Of a DNA stretch of 64,000 nt, positions 1-7,384 are shown piece after piece. Position numbers and translations under genes: made by a program. Position 1 is the stretch's first letter. Every line of letters starts with the position of its first letter. This DNA is from Lachnospiraceae bacterium (GTDB lineage: Bacteria; Bacillota; Clostridia; Lachnospirales; Lachnospiraceae), in assembly GCA_017472605.1 (NCBI GenBank), contig JAFUPV010000039.1, positions 62,001 through 126,000 on the forward strand, in the 5' to 3' direction. The notes beneath the pieces were generated by a model. That model was given only the letters and a program-made list of their open reading frames with translations, made no database searches and was not told where the DNA came from.

Positions 1-358
1 TCAAAACGACCTCATCACCTGCCGGATATACCTCATCCAGCAGAGCAATGCGCATTTTAGCAAACATGCCAATGTTTGCACGCAATGCTTCAATGGTCTT
101 CTTATAGGCTTTTTTAATTCCAATCACCATTTCATCAGCGCCAACTGCTTCACCTACAACAGCAAAGGCACTCATGATCTCATATGCATATTTTTCCAGT
201 AACTGTCTGTGTAAACGAAGTAAGGGTTCACACTCTGCGCAGTTGAGAAGAATGGTTTTTGCATTCTCATTCAGCTTTGCATAGGTCGGGAATCCGGCTC
301 CGCCTGCACCAACAACACCGTTTTGCTGCAAAATGCCGCTTAACTCTTTCAAATTCAT
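1..358 (-). CDS. pduS: PduS/RnfC-like electron-transfer protein, N-terminal part (cut by window edge)
   Basis: Reading leftwards from an ATG at 356-358, about 119 codons are open until the window ends. The protein begins MNLKELSGILQQ and carries VVGAGGAGFPTYAKL near residue 15, the glycine-rich nucleotide-binding signature of the RnfC/NuoF-like proteins that include PduS of propanediol microcompartments. Members usually carry FMN and Fe-S clusters and may recycle NAD or supply electrons inside the shell; the cluster-binding part would lie beyond the window. It starts 7 bp after the BMC-P gene and is the last visible gene of the microcompartment operon. Family assignment is confident; the exact function is inferred from the neighbours. 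Confidence 0.85.
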   Translation of the reverse strand, partial: MNLKELSGILQQNGVVGAGGAGFPTYAKLNENAKTILLNCAECEPLLRLHRQLLEKYAYEIMSAFAVVGEAVGADEMVIGIKKAYKKTIEALRANIGMFAKMRIALLDEVYPAGDEVVL

Positions 359-365
359 CTGATCA

Positions 366-638
366 CTACTCCAGTCCCGATCCATCGTCAATAATTCCTA
401 CAATCGCCGCATCTACCGGTGCCTGAGCCATCCCGCACCCGATTCTTGCAGCACTTCCTGTCGCAACAAGAACATATTCACCAATACCGGCACCAATGTT
501 ATCAATCGCCACAAATCTTCCTGAGCCAAATTTGGGCGCCGGTTCTATGATCATAAACTTATTTCCGATCAGGTTTTCATTCTTCCGTGTAGAAACAATG
601 CTTCCTACTACTTTTCCAGCCAACATCTCTGTTACCAT
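366..638 (-). CDS. BMC-P pentameric vertex shell protein (EutN/CcmL family)
   Basis: About 90 residues beginning MVTEMLAGKVVGSIVSTRKN, with the family pattern of an N-terminal GKVVGSIVST strand, a central LIGNKFMII, and a C-terminal DAAIVGIIDD. EutN/CcmL/PduN proteins are pentamers that cap the vertices of the polyhedral shell. The ATG at 636-638 is preferred to an in-frame TTG at 659 because AGGAAAGG lies just upstream of it. It lies 95 bp after pduL and just before the PduS-like gene. This single vertex protein, with the hexamer-type proteins upstream, is enough for a closed shell. The stop is TAG. Confidence 0.92.
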   Translation of the reverse strand: MVTEMLAGKVVGSIVSTRKNENLIGNKFMIIEPAPKFGSGRFVAIDNIGAGIGEYVLVATGSAARIGCGMAQAPVDAAIVGIIDDGSGLE

Positions 639-733
639 ACCTTTCCTGATTCTCGCCAAACTTCAACAGTCCGGAAGCAGAATCCTCTCCTGCAGCTGCA
701 GGTTCTGAAGATTCCGCTTCATTCCTGTTTTGT

Positions 734-1375
734 TCAATCCTTTATGATCATCACTTTATCATTTGTTTTGATCTTTGCCGCATTCGCTTCATCGGTATCA
801 ATGTGCATTTCCAGCGTGAAACTGTCGTCCACGCGGATCTGGACATGATTGAACACGGTTCCGCGTTCATTGTCAGCTTTTACCGAAACTTCCTGTCCGT
901 CCACCACACCTGCTGCTGCCGCATCTGCCGGTGTCATGTGGATATGGCGCTTTGCGATGATGCAGCCTTCCTTTAAGTACAGAACGCCTTTCGGACCAAC
1001 AATTGCGATTGGAGCCGATCCCTCTGTCTTTCCAGACTCGCGAATTGGCGCATTGATTCCAAGCTTCAGCGCGTCTGTCGCAGAAACTTCAACCTGAGAA
1101 GCCTTTCTGGTCGGTCCCAGAACACGAACATTCTCAATCGCGCGAAGCTTGATGCCAACCAGTGTTACGCACTCGTTGGAAGCAAACTGTCCGCCCATCA
1201 GCTCTTTTTTCTTTGTCAGCTTATAGCCCTCACCAAACAGGGTTTCCACATCTGCCTGTGTCAGATGGACATGCCTTGCGGACACTCCCACCGGTACCTG
1301 GTAACCGTTGGAGGAAGACTTCTGCGCTTCCAGCGCCTGCAGTACCAGTCTTGTGATTTGTTCTACCTGAGTCAT
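734..1375 (-). CDS. pduL: Phosphate propanoyltransferase PduL
   Basis: About 213 residues. PduL converts propionyl-CoA and phosphate to propionyl-phosphate and free CoA, regenerating CoA inside the shell. Two similar beta-barrel halves each carry the zinc-binding signature: SARHVHLT near residue 33 and AKRHIHMT near residue 143. The first ~16 residues (TQVEQITRLVLQALEA) form an amphipathic helix typical of encapsulation peptides, followed by a short Ser/Asn linker. The ATG at 1375 has GGAAAGG upstream and is preferred to an in-frame GTG at 1384. It sits between shell genes in the BMC operon. The stop is TGA. Confidence 0.95.
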   Translation of the reverse strand: MTQVEQITRLVLQALEAQKSSSNGYQVPVGVSARHVHLTQADVETLFGEGYKLTKKKELMGGQFASNECVTLVGIKLRAIENVRVLGPTRKASQVEVSATDALKLGINAPIRESGKTEGSAPIAIVGPKGVLYLKEGCIIAKRHIHMTPADAAAAGVVDGQEVSVKADNERGTVFNHVQIRVDDSFTLEMHIDTDEANAAKIKTNDKVMIIKD

Positions 1376-1445
1376 CTGCCACACCTTTCCAGAAGGAGCG
1401 GAAATCCGCTCCTTCCAAATTTATTAATCGTCATTCTGCAAACGC

Positions 1446-1724
1446 TTATTTCATCTCCGGCAGAATCTTCTCAACATCATTGTGCGGTCTCGGGATTACA
1501 TGGGTAGCAACCAGCTCACCAAGCTTGGAAGCTGCTGCTGCGCCTGCCTCTACTGCAGCCTTAACTGCACCAACATCACCACGAACCATTACAGATACCA
1601 GTCCGGATCCGATCTTCTCAGTTCCTACCAGTGTAACGTTTGCAGCCTTTAACATCTGGTCTGCTGCTTCGATATTTGCTACAAGACCTCTGGTCTCAAC
1701 CATTCCTAATGCTTCCTGTGCCAT
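1446..1724 (-). CDS. BMC-H hexameric shell protein (PduA/PduJ-like), copy 2
   Basis: 92 residues, beginning [20 protein letters not shown] and ending in [15 protein letters not shown], the canonical PduA/PduJ/CcmK fold that forms the hexagonal tiles of the shell. [18 protein letters not shown] near residues 41-58 includes the pore-lining segment. It is about 87 percent identical by eye to the BMC-H at 2159-2437, so the two probably arose by local duplication with a third BMC gene between them. The start at 1724 has AGGAGG 8 bases upstream; in-frame codons before it are unlikely to be used. Confidence 0.96.
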   Translation of the reverse strand: MAQEALGMVETRGLVANIEAADQMLKAANVTLVGTEKIGSGLVSVMVRGDVGAVKAAVEAGAAAASKLGELVATHVIPRPHNDVEKILPEMK

Positions 1725-1799
1725 GAATTTTTCCTCCTGTTTTTGTTTCATGTGTATGCATATGTATGCATCATATTTCAGGTCTGCTCTGCGCTTTCC

Positions 1800-2123
1800 T
1801 TACTTTTCGGCAATATCTGCCGGTGTCAAGCCGGACTTACCCTTAATTCTGCTTGCACTGAGAGCCACCATTTTAACAGTCTCCTCGTGCGGATTTGCAA
1901 TCACATAATGGGCTACCGGTTTAATAATACTGCGCTCGTTGGCAGCTTCCACCGCCTGAGTAACAGCAGACACATTTCCCTGAACAACGATCGTAACAAG
2001 ACGACCGCCCAGTTTTCTTTCCCAGGTAACAAACTCAACATCTGCTGTCTTGCACATCAGATCCAGACAGTCAATTGCTCCCGTTACACTGGGGACTTCG
2101 ATAAAACCGTATGACTTACCCAT
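1800..2123 (-). CDS. BMC-domain shell protein with C-terminal extension
   Basis: 107 residues with one BMC domain: MGKSYGFIEVPSVTGAIDCL at the N-terminus, GGRLVTIVVQGNVSAVTQAV in the middle, and HYVIANPHEE closing the fold near residue 82. It then runs about 22 residues further (SRIKGKSGLTPADIAEK). The pore-region glycines of the PduA type (KIGSG) are replaced by RKLGGR, so pore chemistry should differ from the two canonical BMC-H proteins either side of it. The basic extension could bind cargo or a neighbouring subunit; that is inference. The start has AGGAAGG upstream. Confidence 0.9.
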   Translation of the reverse strand: MGKSYGFIEVPSVTGAIDCLDLMCKTADVEFVTWERKLGGRLVTIVVQGNVSAVTQAVEAANERSIIKPVAHYVIANPHEETVKMVALSASRIKGKSGLTPADIAEK

Positions 2124-2158
2124 GTGTCAGATCCTTCCTCTGTTTATTTTTCCACTGA

Positions 2159-2437
2159 TTATTTTAAGGACGGAAGAATCTTCTCAACATCGTTGTGCGG
2201 TCTCGGGATTACATGAACTGCAACCAGCTCTCCAAGTCTGGAAGCTGCTGCTGCTCCTGTCTCAGTAGCAGCCTTAACTGCTCCAACATCACCGCGAACC
2301 ATTACAGATACAAGACCGGATCCGATCTTCTCCGTTCCTACTAACTCAACCTCTGCTGCCTTTACCATTGCGTCTGCTGCTTCAATTGCTGCTACAAGAC
2401 CTCTGGTCTCTACCATACCTAATGCTAACTGTGCCAT
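2159..2437 (-). CDS. BMC-H hexameric shell protein (PduA/PduJ-like), copy 1
   Basis: 92 residues beginning [20 protein letters not shown] and ending [15 protein letters not shown]. It is a standard single-domain BMC-H tile and differs from the copy at 1446-1724 at about a dozen positions, mostly conservative changes such as K/R and V/T. The pore-side motif [18 protein letters not shown] is unchanged between the copies. A strong AGGAGG precedes the start. Two near-identical tiles are common in BMC operons (PduA and PduJ) and probably set shell stoichiometry. Confidence 0.96.
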   Translation of the reverse strand: MAQLALGMVETRGLVAAIEAADAMVKAAEVELVGTEKIGSGLVSVMVRGDVGAVKAATETGAAAASRLGELVAVHVIPRPHNDVEKILPSLK

Positions 2438-2475
2438 TCTTATTTCCTCCTGCTATTGATATCTTAATCAAACTT

Positions 2476-2790
2476 TTAATTCTTGTCAAACGCCTTAATC
2501 TTAAACATGGGCTCTGTCTGCGAATCCGGACTTGCGATCACATAGGAAGAGATCACACCCGAAATCTTTTCAGCCACAACCTTACCTGCTTCAACAGCCG
2601 CTTTTACATCTTCAACCGAACCGCGGAACTTTACCAGAACAATAAGCGGAACCGGGAGCGCATCTGCATTGGCTGGCTTGTTTTTATCAAAAGGCTCCAT
2701 GATTACGTTTGCTGCCTTACAGCCGGCATCACCTGCCGCAAACGCTGCAACAAGACCGAATACCTCTAAAAAACCGATCGCCTGTGCCAT
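2476..2790 (-). CDS. Divergent BMC-domain shell protein
   Basis: 104 residues. The start MAQAIGFLEVFGLVAAFAAG and the later [20 protein letters not shown] followed by SYVIASPD mark a single BMC domain. An acidic/polar insertion (about residues 33-46, EPFDKNKPANADAL) sits between the first helix and the central strands, making the domain longer than PduA. The pore signature is not canonical. It is the first shell gene after the alcohol dehydrogenase and has AAGGAG before the start. It is probably a minor or specialised facet protein. Confidence 0.9.
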   Translation of the reverse strand: MAQAIGFLEVFGLVAAFAAGDAGCKAANVIMEPFDKNKPANADALPVPLIVLVKFRGSVEDVKAAVEAGKVVAEKISGVISSYVIASPDSQTEPMFKIKAFDKN

Positions 2791-2834
2791 TATTTTCTCC
2801 TTGTGTCCGTCTGCTTTCTACGCGACGGTTACTG

Positions 2835-4052
2835 TTATTCGTTGACAATGGCAACCTTGTAGCCTTCCTGCTTCAGATTCACTGCCATTGCCTCATTGAT
2901 CTTCTCCAGCGGGAAACGATGGGTAACCAGCTCATCGATCGGAAGGCCGATTCCCTTTGCACGCTTCAGGAAGTCAAAGGTAGTTGCATAGTCTCTCAAT
3001 GTGTATACCCAGGATCCTACCATTGTCAGTTCCTTGGAGCAGATGTCAAAGTGAGGATTGATGGTTGCATCACCGCCGTTGATGAAGAATCCAAGCTCGC
3101 AGAGACCGCCGCCGTTGCGGATAAACTTGTAGATGTTGGAATGGCCTGCCGGTACACCGGTACACTGGAAACCAAAATCTGCATAGTAACCGCCGAACGC
3201 GTTCTTCACAGCCTCAGCCAGCGCCTCAATGCCCTTGTGCTCCATGAAGTTAACCGACGCACATGCACCCATCTTCTTCGCCATGTCAAGACGCTTCTGA
3301 TTTCCGTCAACAGCAACGATGTTCTCAATACCCATGGTTCTGAGTACGGCGATACAGATCAGACCAATCGGTCCGCATCCCTGAACAACGACTCTGGAAT
3401 TAAATCTCAGAATACCTGTTGTCTTCGCACGCTCAACTGCATGGATCAGAACGGCACACGGCTCAATCAGAATACGGGAAGTCAGATCCAGGTCACTTAC
3501 ATTGAACACGGTGGATCCGCCACGGATCAGAATGTAATCCCCATACCATCCGTTCAGATGAATATCGTCATCCGGAAGAAGACCGTATACATCTGCGCCG
3601 CCAACGTTCTGCTTATTCAGATCGTACATGGTGATGTCAGGATTGTCTTTGAAGATCATGCAGGTCACAACCTTGTCGCCAAGCTTCAGGTCTTTTCCGG
3701 CACTGTCCTTCTTCACGTTCTTACCCATCTTAACGATCTCACCGGTTCCCTCGTGACCAAGCACTACCGGAATCAGACCAAACGGATCATTTTTAAACTC
3801 ATGAGCATCGGTACCGCAGATACCGCAGCCCTCAACTTTTACCAGAATGTCGTCATCGCCGACCTCCGGCATCGGATATTCCTGAATCTCAAACTTGCCC
3901 TTCTCTGTCAGCATTGCAACATGGGCAGTCTTCGGAATGGATCCGGACTTGGAAGCAGAAGCAGCCGGTGCAGCAGACTGACCGGTCATGTTCATAAGAA
4001 CCTGCTTAACAATTGCTTCAATATCTGTATTATTTAACTTTGTTGTATCCAT
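2835..4052 (-). CDS. Zinc alcohol dehydrogenase of the BMC (propanol-forming), encapsulation-tagged
   Basis: 405 residues, medium-chain (MDR) alcohol dehydrogenase family. The catalytic zinc region is GCGICGTDAHEF near residue 78 and GHEGTGEI near 100; the dinucleotide fold is at GCGPIGLICIAVL. The four clustered cysteines of the structural zinc lobe are absent: only one Cys follows in that stretch. Residues 1-45 are an extension: LNNTDIEAIVKQVLMNM predicts an amphipathic encapsulation helix, followed by an Ala/Ser linker. In this locus it most likely reduces propionaldehyde to 1-propanol, recycling NADH from the aldehyde dehydrogenase. ATG at 4052 is chosen over GTG at 4061 because GAAAGG is correctly spaced for it. 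Confidence 0.9.
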   Translation of the reverse strand: MDTTKLNNTDIEAIVKQVLMNMTGQSAAPAASASKSGSIPKTAHVAMLTEKGKFEIQEYPMPEVGDDDILVKVEGCGICGTDAHEFKNDPFGLIPVVLGHEGTGEIVKMGKNVKKDSAGKDLKLGDKVVTCMIFKDNPDITMYDLNKQNVGGADVYGLLPDDDIHLNGWYGDYILIRGGSTVFNVSDLDLTSRILIEPCAVLIHAVERAKTTGILRFNSRVVVQGCGPIGLICIAVLRTMGIENIVAVDGNQKRLDMAKKMGACASVNFMEHKGIEALAEAVKNAFGGYYADFGFQCTGVPAGHSNIYKFIRNGGGLCELGFFINGGDATINPHFDICSKELTMVGSWVYTLRDYATTFDFLKRAKGIGLPIDELVTHRFPLEKINEAMAVNLKQEGYKVAIVNE

Positions 4053-4075
4053 ATTAAACACGCCTTTCTACCAGA

Positions 4076-5467
4076 TTAACGAATGCAAAGACTGTCTGCC
4101 ATGACACAGCGTCTCTTCTTTGTAAAGGTACTTGCACTGGTCAGACCTTCACCGGTACGGCTTGCAATGGTAAACGTGCAATAGCCTTCTCCGCCGAAGC
4201 CAAGAGCCGCATAGGACGGTGCATTCTTTACAAGAATTGCCGTATCAATTGCTTTGGCATAGCGGGTGATGTTATCGATGTTCTTGGAATGGATGTGAGC
4301 GGAATGGCGGTTGCCGTGTTCCAGCCAGACAGCCTGCTCCAGCGCATCATCAAAATCCTTTGCACGGACAACGCCAAGAATCGGCATCATCAGTTCCTCT
4401 GCGATCAGCGGATGTTCCTTCGGGCCTTCAAAAACGATGCAGCGGATGTTATCCGGTACCGTTACACCGATCATTCCCAGAAGTGTCTTCGCATCCTTTC
4501 CTACGCAGTCACGGTTCAGTCCCTTCGGTGTCAGAACTGTTCTGGTAAGCTTGTCCTGTTCCTCTTTGGAAGCAAGGTAGCAGCCGCATTCGGTTACCAG
4601 CTCATGCATCAGTTCATCACAGATCGCATCCACAGCAACAATCTCTTTCTCCGCAATACACGGAAGGTTGTTGTCAAAGGTACATCCGTTTACAATATCC
4701 ATCGCAGCTTTCTTCACATCAGCAGTTTCATCAACCAGTGCCGGCGGATTACCCGCTCCGGCTCCGATTCCTCTCTTGCCGGAGGAAAGAACTGCTGTAA
4801 CCACTCCGGGACCTCCCGTTGCCACCAGAAGACTGATGTCACTGGATTTCATCATGATATCGCTGGATTCCAGAGTCGGCTTTGCAAGGGAACATGCCAC
4901 ATTTGCAGGACCGCCGGCTTCAATGGAAGCCTCATTGATCATGGAAACCGCAAAATTTGAGGTCCGGATCGCCTTTGGATGGGGATTAAATACAACGGTA
5001 TTTCCGGAAGCGATCATTCCAATGGAATTACAGATAACCGTCTCACTGGGATTGGTGGTCGGGGTGATGGCTCCGATTACACCAAACGGACCTTCCTCAA
5101 CGAGAGTCAGACCGCGGTCTCCGGACCAGGCGACTGTCTTCAGATCTTCTGTTCCCGGAGTCTTCTCAGCAAGAAGCTGATGCTTCAGAATCTTGTGTGG
5201 CACGTTACCCATTTTTGTCTCATCAACACCCATCCGTGCAAGAAGCTCCGCGTTTTCCATCGTCTTGCGGCGGATGTTGGAAATGATTTTTTCTCTCTGA
5301 TCCAGGGACATCCGGTGAATGACCTTCTGTGCTTCCTTTGCCGCTGCAATCGCACTCTTCATATCATCAAAGATACCGAGCTGTGCACTGCTCTGCGGCT
5401 TTGAAAGCTCCATCTTCGCCAGAACCTCTTTCACAACGTCCTGAATCAGCTGTTCACTAACTGCCAT
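4076..5467 (-). CDS. pduP: CoA-acylating propionaldehyde dehydrogenase (PduP-like)
   Basis: 463 residues of the aldehyde dehydrogenase superfamily, acylating branch: propionaldehyde + NAD + CoA gives propionyl-CoA. The nucleophile lies in FDNNLPCIAEKE, identical in style to PduP/EutE; GAITPTTNPSETVICN is the cofactor-binding loop. The N-terminal SEQLIQDVVKEVLAKM is a predicted encapsulation helix followed by a Ser/Gln linker. ATG at 5467 with AGG seven bases upstream is preferred to the TTG that follows directly on the aldolase stop. It lies between aldolase and alcohol dehydrogenase, matching the flow of substrate. Confidence 0.95.
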   Translation of the reverse strand: MAVSEQLIQDVVKEVLAKMELSKPQSSAQLGIFDDMKSAIAAAKEAQKVIHRMSLDQREKIISNIRRKTMENAELLARMGVDETKMGNVPHKILKHQLLAEKTPGTEDLKTVAWSGDRGLTLVEEGPFGVIGAITPTTNPSETVICNSIGMIASGNTVVFNPHPKAIRTSNFAVSMINEASIEAGGPANVACSLAKPTLESSDIMMKSSDISLLVATGGPGVVTAVLSSGKRGIGAGAGNPPALVDETADVKKAAMDIVNGCTFDNNLPCIAEKEIVAVDAICDELMHELVTECGCYLASKEEQDKLTRTVLTPKGLNRDCVGKDAKTLLGMIGVTVPDNIRCIVFEGPKEHPLIAEELMMPILGVVRAKDFDDALEQAVWLEHGNRHSAHIHSKNIDNITRYAKAIDTAILVKNAPSYAALGFGGEGYCTFTIASRTGEGLTSASTFTKKRRCVMADSLCIR

Positions 5468-5491
5468 ATCTATACCTGCCTTTATCGTCAA

Positions 5492-6292
5492 TTATTTCAG
5501 GTTCAGCTGCTCCATAACCTTCTTGGTGATCTCAGCGATCGTAGCAGCATCAACATCCTTGTGTCCGCCGCAATGTCCGCCGCAGCTGTGGCAGCTCGGC
5601 TTGCCTTCCTTCGCGTTCAGACAAACGTTAGCCGGATGTCTTCCCTTCATACCGAACTGTCTTCTGATCTCGTACAGATCCTCAACCTGCTGAGGTGTAA
5701 ACTCCTTCGGTCCGCCAAGCTGTCTGGACAGATACAGAAGCTGTGCATAGAACTCCGTGGATTCCATCTTGTAGTAAGCGTTCTCCAGGGAATCGGAATA
5801 GGTCAGAGCACCGTGGTTCTCAAGAAGAACTGCGTCAAAATACTGAACGTACTCGGAAACAGCGTCCGGAATCTCCATTGTGGACGGTCTGCCGTACTTT
5901 GCGATCGGAACACAGCCAAGAGCGATTACTGCCTCAGGCATGATCGGCTGAGTTAACGGGATACCGGCAATTGCAAAAGCGGTTGCGTACATCGGATGAG
6001 CGTGTACAACAGCGTTTACATCCGGTCTCTCCTGATATACTCTCATGTGCATCTTGATCTCGGAAGACGGTCTGAAGTTGCCGTTTGCCTGAAGTACTTT
6101 TCCGTCTCTGTCAACCTTACAGATGAAATCCGGGGTCATGAATCCCTTGGAAACACCGGTCGGAGTGCACAGAAACTCATTGTCATTCAGCTTAACAGAG
6201 ATGTTGCCGTCGTTTGCAGCAACCATGTTTCTGTCATAAATTCTCTTACCGATCTCACAAATCTGTTTTTTGATTTCGTACTCGTTTGCCAT
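5492..6292 (-). CDS. Class II aldolase (L-rhamnulose/L-fuculose-1-phosphate aldolase) with C-terminal encapsulation tag
   Basis: 266 residues. The class II aldolase domain fills about residues 1-215, with zinc ligands in VVHAHPMYATAFA and ENHGAL. The reaction is retro-aldol cleavage of L-rhamnulose-1-P or L-fuculose-1-P to DHAP and L-lactaldehyde, the precursor of 1,2-propanediol. The C-terminus is unusual: a short Cys/His/Gly-rich segment, CHSCGGHCGGH, links the enzyme to an amphipathic helix (DAATIAEITKKVMEQL) typical of encapsulation peptides. With rhaA and rhaB about 10 kb away and no separate rhaD, rhamnulose-1-P is the likely substrate. GGAGG precedes the ATG; it is the first gene after an internal promoter. 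Confidence 0.92.
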   Translation of the reverse strand: MANEYEIKKQICEIGKRIYDRNMVAANDGNISVKLNDNEFLCTPTGVSKGFMTPDFICKVDRDGKVLQANGNFRPSSEIKMHMRVYQERPDVNAVVHAHPMYATAFAIAGIPLTQPIMPEAVIALGCVPIAKYGRPSTMEIPDAVSEYVQYFDAVLLENHGALTYSDSLENAYYKMESTEFYAQLLYLSRQLGGPKEFTPQQVEDLYEIRRQFGMKGRHPANVCLNAKEGKPSCHSCGGHCGGHKDVDAATIAEITKKVMEQLNLK

Positions 6293-6375
6293 AATATCCT
6301 CCTTCAATGCCGTTTTTCGGCTTGTATCATTACTTCTGAACAAAGCAGAAGTTTGATTTGATTTTATTCATTATG

Positions 6376-6404
6376 ATTATAAACCAGACTGTTGGATTCG
6401 TCAA
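6376..6404 (-). promoter_or_regulatory. Vegetative promoter of the aldolase-shell gene operon
   Basis: Minus-strand -35 TTGACG (6399-6404), 17-bp spacer, -10 TATAAT (6376-6381). It lies about 85 bp before the aldolase ATG and splits the BMC cluster into two transcription units: dehydratase/activase/PduU/PduV upstream, and aldolase/dehydrogenases/shell downstream. The -35 overlaps the end of a phased A-tract array. Confidence 0.85.
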
Positions 6405-6462
6405 CAGTTTTCCGGAGTTTTTTGTTGTTTTTAATTCTTTTGTGTTGTTTTCTGTGGTTTTG
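6403..6462 (-). promoter_or_regulatory. Six exactly 10-bp-phased A-tract direct repeats (likely operator/curved DNA)
   Basis: On the minus strand six consecutive decamers each carry a run of four or five A at the same place; the best conserved are CAAAACCACA (6453-6462), GAAAACAACA (6443-6452) and AAAAACAACA (6423-6432). The array abuts the -35 box. Direct repeats of about one helical turn are typical of DeoR-family sugar-phosphate repressors, and phased A-tracts also bend DNA and act as UP elements. The same words recur before the dehydratase promoter (10885-10924). Confidence 0.7.
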
Positions 6463-6478
6463 TATGTAGTGTCCGCGC

Positions 6479-6964
6479 TTACTCCTGTGGTTTCTTCTCA
6501 ACTTCACAGGTGTCACGTTCCCATGGCAGAACATCCCCCGGTTCCCGCAGATATTCGAGCAGATCCGAAACGCCAGTTCCATCGTAGGAACTGATGTGGA
6601 AAATCTTCCGGCAACCTGCTTCTCTCAGCCAGCTTTCCACCATCCGGATATTTGCGCGCGGATGATCGATCTTTGTGATGATCCCGATCACATCGCGGTT
6701 TGCCATCGGAGTGATACAGGGCGGGAACAGGGAATAGGGCTCAATCGCGGAAGCAAGAAGCCCAACCACATCTGCCTCGTAGGTATATTCCGCCAGCGCA
6801 TTGCCCAGGTGCTTTACCTGCGCGTATTCTCCCGGTGTATCAATGATCACATCGAAATAGTTTACATACTGGGTTTTATGGTAGGTGATCTTCTCACCCT
6901 TCAATGCCTGGGTCAGCGTTGTTTTTCCGGCTTCGCTTCTGCCGACCAGAACAATCTTTTTCAT
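6479..6964 (-). CDS. EutP/PduV-like P-loop GTPase of the microcompartment
   Basis: 161 residues, a compact Ras-like GTPase. P-loop GRSEAGKTT near residue 8, DTPGEY (G3) near 43, and TKID (G4) near 97. This matches EutP/PduV, proteins encoded in BMC operons and reported to act in shell positioning or as acetate kinase-like activities; the role here is not settled by sequence. It starts 3 bp after the BMC-S gene, so the two are probably translationally coupled. The C-terminal tail (CEVEKKPQE) is charged. A 186-bp gap with its own promoter follows before the aldolase gene. Confidence 0.88.
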   Translation of the reverse strand: MKKIVLVGRSEAGKTTLTQALKGEKITYHKTQYVNYFDVIIDTPGEYAQVKHLGNALAEYTYEADVVGLLASAIEPYSLFPPCITPMANRDVIGIITKIDHPRANIRMVESWLREAGCRKIFHISSYDGTGVSDLLEYLREPGDVLPWERDTCEVEKKPQE

Positions 6965-6967
6965 CGG

Positions 6968-7345
6968 TCAGGTCCTCGTAACCGGACACACGGTGAAGTT
7001 CAGGATCTTCTGAACATACTCTGTCAGCGCGTCCAGAGCTGCCTCCACCTCAGACACCGTTCCGGTAACAATCAGCGTACCGCTGAAACGATCCACAAAA
7101 CCAAGCTCAACACCGGATGATTTTGTTGCAATATCAGCAATAATGATCGCCGTTTCCGCGGGGCTCACCGTAACAATACCGATTGCCGATTTGCTGTAAT
7201 CAATTTCGGGATTTAACCCGAGCTTTACATACAGGATCGGATCCGGCGCGGCAATGATGTGAGCCAGCGTCATCTGCCGTCCGGGAACCAGTTCCTGAAC
7301 AATCCTTGTTTTCCCCGTTGAGGAAAGAACATCTTCCAACTGCAT
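6968..7345 (-). CDS. Circularly permuted BMC shell protein (PduU/EutS-like)
   Basis: 125 residues. The N-terminal strand MQLEDVLSSTGKTRIVQELV followed by PGRQMTLAHIIAAP matches EutS/PduU, in which the BMC fold is permuted and a small beta-barrel caps the pore. GIVTVSPAETAIIIADIATK and GTLIVTGTVSEVEAALDAL form the rest of the domain. A clear AGGAGAGG precedes the ATG. It follows the activase after 39 bp and abuts the EutP/PduV-like gene. In other BMCs PduU interacts with PduV, consistent with this adjacency. Confidence 0.92.
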   Translation of the reverse strand: MQLEDVLSSTGKTRIVQELVPGRQMTLAHIIAAPDPILYVKLGLNPEIDYSKSAIGIVTVSPAETAIIIADIATKSSGVELGFVDRFSGTLIVTGTVSEVEAALDALTEYVQKILNFTVCPVTRT

Positions 7346-7384
7346 AAACCTCTCCTGTTCTGACAGACCAGAGCCGTCTGCCGG

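Noticed and set aside
639-733. Small open frame between pduL and the BMC-P gene (SSEPAAAG-like peptide)
   Set aside because: It has no start codon with an RBS in the right frame and is out of frame with pduL; probably chance.
2709-4037. Plus-strand 442-codon open frame opposite the alcohol dehydrogenase
   Set aside because: Antisense shadow of a well-supported dehydrogenase; no motifs or start signals.
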